A stretch of 12,500 bases of DNA from Eimeria necatrix (Eukaryota > Apicomplexa > Conoidasida > Eucoccidiorida > Eimeriidae): NCBI RefSeq assembly GCF_000499385.1, contig NW_013651698.1, positions 24,102 to 36,601 on the forward strand, given 5' to 3'. Positions 1-7,978 of this stretch are shown here, one piece after another. The translations under genes and the position numbers were made by a program. Each line of letters opens with the position of its first letter. The first letter of the stretch is position 1. The notes under the pieces are model-generated. The model saw nothing but the letters and a program-made list of their open reading frames with translations, was not told the origin of the DNA and did not search any database.

Positions 1-226
1 CAGAAAATAAATATTAAAGTGTCTTTTAAATGCCAAAATGCATTTAAATGAATTTAAAAAATGCATTCAATTAAATGCAAAATGCGCAAACTTCTTTCAT
101 TTTCAGGTGTACTTACAGCTACCAAGGCCCAGTGTCTATTTAGAAAATTAAACATATATGCATTTATATTTATTTATTTATTTGCTTTTATGTAACACAA
201 ACAAATGGATTAATATGTTTACATAT

Positions 227-262
<36 letters not shown>

Positions 263-943
263 AAACAATTGAGGCCGTTTGTGGACTGCCGAAGATTTGG
301 GGTGTCTGTACGCTCACAAATACATCTTCACTTCTCGATTTACATTTATAGTTATTTATATTTACATTTATTTACATCTTTATTTATTTATATTTATACT
401 TATTTATATTTACATTTATATTTAGTTATATCTATATTTATTTATGCCTATATTTACTTATACCTATTATGTCTATATTTATTTATATATATACTTACTT
501 GTGTTTATGCTTACTTAAATCAATCATGTTTACCTATATCAATTCTATTTATATTTATTTATATTTATTCTTTACACTTATTTATATTTGTAGGTATTTA
601 TATTCATATTTATATTTATATTTATATTTATATTTATATTTATATTTATATTTATATTTATATTTATATTTATATTTGTATTTGTACTTTTATTTTAACT
701 TATTTATATTTTGGCCTCCCGAAGACGCAGGGGCTAAAATTGCAGCAAAATCTCAAGTCTGTATTTTCTGTATTTCGACACTTGTCGTCTGTTTCGCATT
801 TTAAAATTAATTAAATTAATTCAAATTAATTAAACAAATTAAAATGTAATTCAAATTAAAATAATAAAATAAATTAAATGCAATTTAAATTAGAATAAAA
901 CAAATTAAAATGCCAAGAAAACTTAGAACTCCTTGCAGTACAA
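1..943. repeat. AT-rich non-coding region with TTTA and TTTATA microsatellites
   Basis: This stretch is strongly A+T rich, unlike the GC-richer coding blocks that follow. It holds a (TTTA)n tract at about 224-260, degenerate TTTATA/TTTATT repeats from about 340, a nearly perfect (TTTATA)n tract at about 606-677, and imperfect CAAATTAAAA-like repeats at about 810-910. The long Tyr/Ile/Leu open frames across 269-814 are only translations of the repeat. I see no gene in it. It probably belongs to the spacer downstream of the minus-strand NFU1-like gene. Confidence 0.8.
606..677. repeat. TTTATA hexanucleotide microsatellite
   Basis: About twelve nearly uninterrupted copies of the hexamer TTTATA, read directly from the sequence. 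They form the core of the wider AT-rich block. No coding or regulatory role is evident. Confidence 0.9.
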
Positions 944-1399
944 ATGGCCGCAGCTGTCAATACACTGCAGTTCAAACAGCAACAAACGGCCCCATATGCA
1001 GCGTCTGCTGCAGCAGCTGCAGCACATGCTGCTGCTGCTGCTGCAGCTGCTGCAGCTGCTGCTGCGCCTGCTGCTGCTGCTGCAGCTGCTGCAGCTGCAG
1101 AAGCTGCTGCTGCGCCTGCTGCTGCTGCAGCTGCAGCTCGTGTTGGTGCGGCTGCTGCTGCTGCTGCTGCTGCAGCTACTGCAACTGCAGGTGTTGCTAA
1201 TGTCCCTCACGCTGCGGCCGTTGCTAGTGCTGCTGCAGCAGCTGCAGCTGCTGCTGTTGCTGCAGTTGCTGCTACTGCTGCCTCAGCTGCCTCAGTTGTT
1301 GCTGCCGCAGCTGCTGCTGCTTCTGGTGCTGTTGTTGCTGCTGCTGCTGCTGCTGCACGTGCTCTGTATCACTTCCAGAGATCCAGTGCATTGAGGTAA
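944..1399 (+). CDS. Alanine-rich open frame, hypothetical and doubtful
   Basis: An ATG at 944 opens a 151-codon frame beginning MAAAVNTLQFKQQQTAPYAA. Almost all of the rest is alanine, from GCT/GCA codons in a (CTG)n tract, with a short ordinary end (ALYHFQRSSALR) before a TAA at 1397-1399. A good splice donor (GAG|GTAACC) overlaps the end of the frame at about 1396, so this could be an exon rather than a whole gene. It sits downstream of the NFU1-like gene on the opposite strand. No domain is recognisable, and repeat DNA opens such frames by chance. A genuine alanine-rich coccidian protein, or a non-coding repeat, are both possible. Confidence 0.25.
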   Translation: MAAAVNTLQFKQQQTAPYAASAAAAAAHAAAAAAAAAAAAAPAAAAAAAAAAEAAAAPAAAAAAARVGAAAAAAAAAATATAGVANVPHAAAVASAAAAAAAAAVAAVAATAASAASVVAAAAAAASGAVVAAAAAAARALYHFQRSSALR

Positions 1400-1420
1400 C
1401 CCTTTCTGTTTCTCCCTTTC

Positions 1421-1422
1421 AT

Positions 1423-1473
<51 letters not shown>
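1421..1473. repeat. TTTA microsatellite; AATAAA-rich when read in the sense of the NFU1-like gene
   Basis: About thirteen copies of TTTA. On the minus strand this reads as repeated AAATA and so contains overlapping AATAAA hexamers, starting about 30 nt past the NFU1-like stop codon at 1501-1503. It could therefore supply the polyadenylation signal of that gene; this role is inferred from position only. Confidence 0.85.
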
Positions 1474-1475
<2 letters not shown>

Positions 1476-1500
1476 ATTCAGTTTGACTCATTTGGCTTCT

Positions 1501-1949
1501 TCACTCGTCTTCTGAGGGTTCGATGGGATCTCCGTTTTCGTCGCACTCAATCACCTCCTCCACCTGCAACACCCCCAAACCCTAAACCCTAAACCCTAAA
1601 CCCTAAACCCTAAACCCTAAACCCTAAACCCTAAGCCCTAAGCCCTGTGGAGCCAAACCCTGAAGACGGAAGCCCTGCTCAACGCCGCGCACCCCTAGCC
1701 TCGCCGCTGCTGCCTGCGGGGCCGCAGCTGCGCCCGCAGCTAGCGTCTAGGGTTTAGGGTTTAGGGTTTAGGGTTTAGGGTTTAGGGTTTGGCTTTCCTC
1801 GGGATAATAGTACTTGAGCATTTGCTCCATTCCTCTCTTCACTGTCACTGTCGAAGAGGGGCAGCCCTGGCAGCTGCCCAGCAGGTGTACGTACAGCGCG
1901 CCGCTCTCCGCGTCGAAACGCAGCACTTCCACGTCGCCCCCGTCGCTCT

Positions 1950-1993
<44 letters not shown>

Positions 1994-2130
1994 TGCTGTG
2001 GATGCAGCAAAGGCAGCAGCAGCTGCAGCAGCACATGGCGTAGATGCAGCGAAGGCTAAGGAAGCAGCGGCAGCAGTATTAGCAGCAGCAACAGCAGCAC
2101 ATGCTGTGGATGGCAGTTCCGGCAACAGAT

Positions 2131-2178
<48 letters not shown>

Positions 2179-2320
2179 AAAACGACAGCAGCGGCCAGAG
2201 CAGCAGAGACCACAGCAGCGGCAGAAGCTACAGCAGCAAACGTGGCCCGGACAGCAGCAGGTGCAGCAAATTGAAAAGCAGCTGCTGCAGCTCAGGAAGC
2301 AGCAGCAGCGGTCAAAGCAT

Positions 2321-2353
<33 letters not shown>

Positions 2354-2807
2354 AAATACCACCCCGAAGGCCCCAAGGCAATGCCACGGGAAGCAAAAAA
2401 GCAGCTTTAGAGAAGCAAAATAATAAATGCAAAAAAGAAAATAAAAAGCAGCAGCAAAAATGATAAATGCAGAAAAAGAAAATAAAAAAGCAGCAGCAAA
2501 CCTGCAGCATGGGCTTGACTCTGTGGTTTATTGTCTCTTTGATGGACTCGAAGAGTTCAGCCTCTTCTTCACTTAGAGGCGCGTTTGCTGCTGCTGCCTT
2601 TGCTTCTGCTGCTGCTGCTGCTGCTGCTCCTGCTGCTGCCGCCTCCTCGCTCTCTTCCGCTGCAGCAGCAGCTGCTGCAGCAGCAAGCTGCGCATCTACC
2701 GAAGACCTACAGCAGCAGCAGCAGGTGACAGCAGCAGCAGCACCCAAGTCCAGCCGTGTAGATATAATGCTACCCAGGAAACATGCCGTTGCTGCTGCTG
2801 CTGCGGC

Positions 2808-2857
<50 letters not shown>

Positions 2858-2972
2858 ACCTGATGGCTTCTTCTACCTGGGGCTTTAGCGAGGCCCAATC
2901 TGCTTCTGCTGTCTTCACGACGGAGATAAAGCCAGCCCCAATCAACACAGAGGAGACGCCTTCCAGCTGGCA

Positions 2973-3005
<33 letters not shown>

Positions 3006-3304
3006 GCAGCAGCAGAAACTGTTCGAAGGCGTCATGGTAATAACACCAGCGGCCACCGCAGCAGCTGAAGAAAGCAGCAGCGTTAGCTGAAGTATCTGGC
3101 GCAAAAACAGTGAGAGCCCGGTCTATCAGCAGCAGCAACAGCAGCAACAGCAGCAACAGCAGCAACCGCAGCAGCAGCAGCAGCAGCAGCAGCAGCACCT
3201 GCAGGAGTGCTTGAGCCATGGGGGAATTTGAAGAGTCTGCTCATCACACACAAGCCACACATGTTATTTTGCATTTCTGCTGCTTCTCTTTTTATTTTTT
3301 TCCT

Positions 3305-3338
<34 letters not shown>

Positions 3339-3680
3339 AGCTGCTGCTCTATGCCTTCCAGTCTAGCTGCGGCGCCTCTGCCAACAGCAGCAGCAGCTGC
3401 AGCAGCAGCAGGTCCGGCAGCAGCACTAGCCGCAGCCCAACCTGGAGGAGCTACCGTGGCAGCAGCAGCACTGGCAGCCACAGCGTTTGTTGCAGCAGCA
3501 GCAGCCGCAGCAAAGACAGCTACAGCAGCAGCAGCAGCAGCAGCAAGACAGCAGCTGCAGCAATGCAGAAGAGACAGCAGCAAAACGACAGCGGCAGCAA
3601 CTAAGCAGCATCAGCCGCAGCAAAACAGCAGCAGCAACTAAACAGCAGTAGCGGCAGCTAAACAGCAGCAGCACTCGAAA

Positions 3681-3719
<39 letters not shown>

Positions 3720-3877
3720 TGTCCTTACTGCTGCTGCCTCTATAGAACTGCGTCGAAGTGACTTTCCCCTTTTTGTTCACCAAAGGCCGAGGGAGAAGAG
3801 GCCTGAACTTCAGGGCGTTGGGGTTTGGGGTTTCTTCTGCGGGTATTGAGTCTGCTGCAGAGCTGAGGCAGCGCACA

Positions 3878-3934
<57 letters not shown>

Positions 3935-4137
3935 GGAGCTGCTGCAGGGGTGAAGGAAGGGAGAGCGGCTCGCACGAAGCCGAGTGCCGAAGGCGGGCAA
4001 GAGGCGCCCCGGCTCAGTGCTGCTGCTGCTGTTGCTGCTGCTGTTCTGGCTAAGGGGCTGCGGCCTGCAGCAGCAGCAGCTGCTGCTGCTGCTGTCGCCA
4101 CAGTTGAAGCTGCTCGCCTCAAAAGAAGCCCTTGCAT
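1501..4137 (-). CDS. NFU1: Mitochondrial NFU1-type iron-sulfur cluster carrier (Nfu_N + NifU domains)
   Basis: NFU1 proteins carry a 4Fe-4S cluster to mitochondrial targets. Exons on the minus strand: 4137-3729, 3236-3199, 2966-2860, 2706-2502, 1947-1798, 1563-1501, all phase-compatible; 323 residues. Residues 1-100 start MQGLLLRRAAS and are Arg/Ala rich without acidic residues, as in a mitochondrial presequence. The Nfu_N domain runs from ETPNPNALKF (about 102) through SPMAQALLQ to LEGVSSVLIGAGF and ADWASLKP (about 180). An Ala-rich linker follows, then SIKETINHRVKPMLQ and SDGGDVEV. The scaffold motif GSCQGCPSS has Cys279 and Cys282. The end, PE then VEEVIEC, matches the family. Retaining 2707-2859 (153 nt, in frame) adds 51 residues. 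The last intron lacks a GT donor. An upstream in-frame GTG at 4188 was not used; the ATG at 4137 fits the presequence. Confidence 0.88.
1577..1646 (+). repeat. Telomere-like AAACCCT array
   Basis: About eight AAACCCT units, then two degenerate AAGCCCT units. It lies in the last intron of the NFU1-like gene. Unique sequence on both sides shows that it is interstitial, not a chromosome end. Confidence 0.95.
1748..1790 (-). repeat. Telomere-like array, inverted (TTTAGGG on + strand)
   Basis: About six TTTAGGG units, opposite in orientation to the array at 1577-1646 and separated from it by about 100 nt of GC-rich unique sequence. It begins 8 nt downstream of the predicted NFU1 donor. Confidence 0.95.
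1948..2501 (-). other. NFU1 intron filled with CAG/CTG tracts
   Basis: The donor is ATGCTGCAG|GTTTGC and the acceptor is CTGCTGCAG|AGCGAC, phase 0, joining KPMLQ to SDGGDVEV. Long (CAG)n tracts on the + strand at about 1951-1992, 2129-2176 and 2319-2351 give (CTG)n in the transcript, so the 3' end of the repeat itself forms the acceptor. Poly-Gln, poly-Ala and poly-Ser frames here on both strands are repeat translations inside the intron. Confidence 0.75.
2707..2859 (-). other. Optional 153-nt intron, or coded alanine tract, in the NFU1 linker
   Basis: A GTCAGC donor (EEAIR) and a CTGCTGTAG acceptor bound a segment of 51 codons without a stop. Removing it keeps the frame and joins EEAIR to SSVDAQL. 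Retaining it adds poly-Ala followed by ACFLGSIISTRLDLG and a short Cys run. The acceptor looks good, and the Cys run is unlikely in a linker, so I favour splicing. Sequence alone cannot decide. Confidence 0.5.
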
Positions 4138-4342
4138 CTTGCTGTCAAGTGCAGCAGCAGTAACAGCTGCGGGAAGCCGCGGTTCCACTTGCTGCAGCAG
4201 CTGCTGCTGCTGCTGCTGCTGCAGTGTCTCAGGAGTTGCACTGAATCGACAGGTGTGTATGCAGCAATACTTTCCCCACCTAAAAATGCGAAAGAACTTA
4301 AAATAAATTTAATAAACAAGTGCATGCAGTTCGGGTCCTAGC
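4138..4342. promoter_or_regulatory. Short divergent intergenic region with GCATGC motifs
   Basis: This about 200-bp stretch lies upstream of the NFU1-like start on the minus strand and precedes + strand CAG-rich sequence. It holds a CTG tract (about 4195-4223), an A-rich block (about 4280-4318), and two GCATGC hexamers, at 4322-4327 (within TGCATGCA) and 4341-4346. GCATGC is an established ApiAP2-bound promoter motif in apicomplexans. Its use here is inferred. Confidence 0.4.
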
Positions 4343-4792
4343 ATGCATCGACGATTGCTCGCGCAGCAGCAGCAGCAGCAGCAGCTGCTGCTGCTGCTGC
4401 TCTGCTGCAGCGAAAGGTCACCTCCGGGCTTGCTGCTGCTGCAGCTGCTGAAGCTGCTGCTGCTCCTCCTGCTAATAAACTACAGGAAATTAGAGCATTG
4501 GAAAGCACAAAACGATTATATATTTTCTCATCTAAATGGAAGAAGCTGACTAGTTTTGCTGCTGCTGTTGGTCCCGTGCTGCAGTCTGCTGCTGCTGCTC
4601 TCTCGCAGCTGCTCTACAGAGCAGTTTCTGCTGCTGCTATATCAGCTGCAGTGCTGCCTTCTGAGCTGTTTGCTGCTTCTGCTTAGCCGCGTACATGTAG
4701 ACTTAGCCACGGACCTGTTGCTGCTGCTGCCGTCTTTGCTGCTGGTATTCCTGCTGCTCTGTTTTACCTGTAGAGTAGCTGCTCCTTTCAGA

Positions 4793-4829
<37 letters not shown>

Positions 4830-4929
4830 CTGGCCCAGCCTGTTTTGCTGCAAAGCTGCTCAGCAACTGAAGCCAAGGGGGGGAGCCCCCGGCCACACTG
4901 GTGCCCCAGAAAGTCGCCTTGAGAGCAGT

Positions 4930-4969
<40 letters not shown>

Positions 4970-5072
4970 GTAGTAGCACTGCCAGCAGCAGCATAAGTAG
5001 AGGCAGCAGCTCAAGCTACTGCAGAGAAGAGTGCAGCAGTAGGTGGCGGGAACAGAAGCGCGAGGTGGTTGG

Positions 5073-5105
<33 letters not shown>

Positions 5106-5175
5106 AGCTGCCATTGCTGCTCTTGCCCCAGTCTTTGGTGCAGCTGCTGCTGCGGCTGCTGCTCGCTATTCACAA
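4342..5175 (+). other. Possible upstream exons of the + strand gene, unresolved
   Basis: At 4411-4686 one frame without an ATG reads QRKVTSGL, an Ala run, then NKLQEIRALESTKRLYIF and SSKWKKLTSF before a TAG at 4684-4686. This resembles ordinary protein and may be an exon. From 4774 the frame used by the following gene is open (QQLKPRGGAPGHTGAPES, poly-Ser, WREQKREVVG, poly-Ala) but also lacks an ATG until 5176. A (CAG)n tract lies at about 4930-4962. No firm splice chain linking these pieces could be drawn. The alternative is 5' untranslated or promoter DNA. Confidence 0.3.
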
Positions 5176-5306
5176 ATGCAGCAGCAAACGCAGCAGCAAC
5201 CCCCTGCTGCTGCTTCCAGCTGGGGAGGTCTCTTTTCCCTGTGCAGCGGCTTCACTAGAGAAGTGGAGCGTCGCCGACGCCGCAGCAGCAACAGCAGCAG
5301 CAGCAA

Positions 5307-5337
<31 letters not shown>

Positions 5338-5460
5338 TACAGCGGCTGCAGCAGCTGCTGCAACTCCGTGCGATGCATTCCTCTCCCCTATTTTTCTTTT
5401 GAAGAGAGCGAAGGAGACCCTGAGGGTAAAGCAACAATAGTGATTCGGCAATGGCAGCGC

Positions 5461-5503
<43 letters not shown>

Positions 5504-5787
5504 AGGGCAAACACCCTTTTGTTGATGCTAGAGACTGGGTTGATGGGTCAGAGGCTTCTGCTGCTGCGCCTAGACCCCTTGTGCTTGACGACCCGCTGCA
5601 GCCGGTGGCAGCAGCAGCAGCAGCAGCGCTGCAGTTTCTTGTAAGGCTCCTTGGGGGTGATCCCGACAGCAGCAGCAGCAGCAACAGCAGCGGCGGCAGC
5701 AGCAGCAGCTGGGCCTCTTATCTCACCCCTGCGGGTTGCATCGGCATGCTGCTGGAGGCTTCCACCACAGAAGCAGTTGCACTTGGT

Positions 5788-5835
<48 letters not shown>

Positions 5836-6114
5836 TGGCAGCAGCAGCAGCAGCAGTGGCAGCATCCATGGCAGCTGCAGCGGCGGCCGTCGCAAGGGCA
5901 GCAAGGAAAGCGGGCTGAGGAGCAGCTGCAGCAGCAACAGCAGCAGCAGCTGCAGCACGAACAGCTGCTGCAGCAGCAGCTGCAGTACAGCACGCTCTCA
6001 TCTATCCCCGAGCCGTGGGACTCAGACTTCTCGCTGAGAGGCATCCTTCCTGCTGCTGCTGCTGCTGCTGCTGCTCCTGCTGCTGCTGCAGCGGGTGCTG
6101 CATCGTCTGATACG

Positions 6115-6146
<32 letters not shown>

Positions 6147-6285
6147 CTCAGCTAGGGGAGCACCACCACAGGCACAAGCAGCTACAAAAGCAGCAGCAGC
6201 AGCAGCAGCAGCAGATGTAGACTGGGAGCTGCTGCTGCGGCGGGCTGCCTCTCGCATTGGTCGCTCACATGAATTGGACAGCGAG
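5176..6285 (+). CDS. Large 5' exon of the unknown + strand gene
   Basis: This is one frame without stops over 370 codons. Ordinary segments are SSWGGLFSLCSGFTREVERR, IPLPYFSFEESEGDPEGK, EGKHPFVDARDWVDGSE, PRPLVLDDPLQPV, WASYLTPAGCIGMLLEAS, IPEPWDSDFSLRGILP and DVDWELLLRRAASRIGRS. They are separated by poly-Ser, poly-Ala and poly-Gln runs. The exon ends HELDSE|GTATGC at 6285. The frame stays open to 6915, but beyond 6285 it turns into repeat-like Leu/Gln translation, which supports the donor. An internal acceptor-like CCCTGTGCAG at about 5245 leaves room for a different start. Confidence 0.55.
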
Positions 6286-6293
6286 GTATGCCT

Positions 6294-6355
<62 letters not shown>

Positions 6356-6631
6356 GCCAGTTCGCTGCTAGCCTCGCTGCAGCTGGCCGCCTGCTCAGCC
6401 TCTGCAGCAGCAGCAAGAGGCAAATTGCTGCACTCAGGCGTGGCTATTTGTCCCCACAATGTATCAAATGCCGCAACGCTGCACCACTTCTTGCTGCTGC
6501 TGCTGTTGCTGTTGCTGCCTTTGCTGCTGCTGCTGCTGCTGCTGCTGCTGGGTCCAGGCGAGAGAAGAGCACCATCTGCTGGAGAAGGCAGTCGACGGAT
6601 TTTCAAAAATGGCCAAGGTCGGCAACCGATG

Positions 6632-6673
<42 letters not shown>

Positions 6674-7072
6674 TGCTGCTCGATGCCTCTGTGCCGCTGC
6701 AGTTCTTGTTGCTGCAGCGGCGGTTGCTGCTGCTTTTGTGGCTGCTGCTACTTCAAGCACTGCTGCTGGCTCTTCAGCAGATCGTCTGCTTCTTTAAATA
6801 CTTTTGCAAAACTGGAATAGGGCCACCGCTTCAGCAGCAGCAGCAAGTGCTGCACCTGCAGCAGCAGCAGCAGGAGCAGCGAGTGCTGCAGCTGCAGCCG
6901 CTGCAGCAGCATTAGCTGCTGCTGCTGCTGCTGCTGCTACTGATTCACCATATGTGGGCTAATGTACAGGGATCCGCTGCTGCCTTTCCGGCTCATCTGC
7001 TGCACTTGAAGGAGGACCTGGAGGTGCCCATTCTTTTTTCTTTCGACGCAAATCTCACGGTGCAGCCACAAC

Positions 7073-7116
<44 letters not shown>

Positions 7117-7256
7117 CTGCTGCTGCTGCAGCCTTGGTGCTTGCTGCTGCAGTTTCGCACTTTATAGTATAGGGAAAGCTGGCTCGATTTGATTACTGAA
7201 TGCGACCGTTACGTCACCGCTCTGCGGTCTGTTGCTGCTGCTGCTGTTGCTGCTGC

Positions 7257-7300
<44 letters not shown>

Positions 7301-7419
7301 TTGTGTTTCACCAGACCCTCAACTTTCTGGTCCTGTCTTCTACTGGAGAGCAACTTGCGAAGCTGCATCTCCCGCTGCGGCAAGTCAGCTCATGCACAGT
7401 GCAGCACTATCGTTTCCGT

Positions 7420-7454
<35 letters not shown>

Positions 7455-7743
7455 CCGCTGTTGCAGCAGCTGCTGCTGCTTCTGCTCTTTAGTTGTCAAT
7501 TCTAGAGCGAATTCGAAGCGGAGGTTTACCTAACACTTTAGTCTTTCTCTGTACAGCAGCAGCAGCAGCAGCAGCAATGCAGCAACTGCCGCTGCTCAGA
7601 CGTAAACTGCAGCAGCAGCAGCAGCAACTGCAACGGCAGCAAATTTGCTGAGGCGAGTCTTCTCCCTTGCTTTGTTTGCAGATAGAGAAGGTGCTGCTGC
7701 CGGAAGAAACAGAGGCAAGCAGCGCCAGACCTTCGTTTGCATT

Positions 7744-7777
<34 letters not shown>

Positions 7778-7947
7778 CGTCGGCAGCAGCGCGAGCCAAC
7801 CAAGATACATTGGAAAAGGGATGAAGCAAAATATATAGAGGCATTAGCTACTGTTGCTGCGCCCTTTACAGCTAATATTTATGCTGCTGCTGCTGCTGCT
7901 GTTGCTGTTGCTATTGCTGCTGTTGCTGTTGGTATTGCTTTTGCTGC

Positions 7948-7978
<31 letters not shown>

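Larger units (their letters stand above)
1564..1797 (-). other. Last intron of the NFU1-like gene, with inverted telomere-like arrays and a non-GT donor
   Basis: In the transcript the upstream exon ends ...CCC GAG and the next bases are GAAAGC, where a GT is expected; the acceptor is a clean TTGCAG|GTGGAG. Joining at exactly these points gives PE-VEEVIEC, as in NFU1 proteins. Inside lie TTTAGGG repeats (1748-1790, + strand sense) and AAACCCT repeats (1577-1646), which are complementary and could pair in the pre-mRNA. If the intron is not spliced, the protein reads through into the repeat and stops at 1770-1768 with tail ESQTLNPKP. The donor is either non-canonical (GA-AG) or a one-base sequence error or variant of GTAAGC. 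Confidence 0.65.

Noticed and set aside
269..814. Tyr/Ile/Leu-rich open frames in the AT-rich region
   Set aside because: They are direct translations of TTTATA-type repeats and occur in two frames at once, with no ordinary protein segment.
910..1210. Cys- and Ser-rich small proteins on both strands
   Set aside because: They are other frames of the same (CTG)n tract; Cys/Ser alternation follows from TGC/AGC codons.
1577..1646. True chromosome end at the AAACCCT arrays
   Set aside because: Arrays are short, occur in both orientations and are flanked by unique coding sequence on both sides.
1768..2034. NifU domain protein starting with a poly-Leu leader
   Set aside because: The Leu run is the intron's CTG tract; the real exon starts at 1947 after CTGCAG, joined to KPMLQ upstream.
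4138..4188. Longer N-terminus for the NFU1-like protein beginning at 4188
   Set aside because: The codon there is GTG, not ATG; the ATG at 4137 begins a good mitochondrial presequence.
6286..6915. Continuation of the large + strand frame to 6915 as one exon
   Set aside because: After 6285 it reads as repeat translation and cuts through better islands in other frames; GAG|GTATGC at 6285 is a strong donor.
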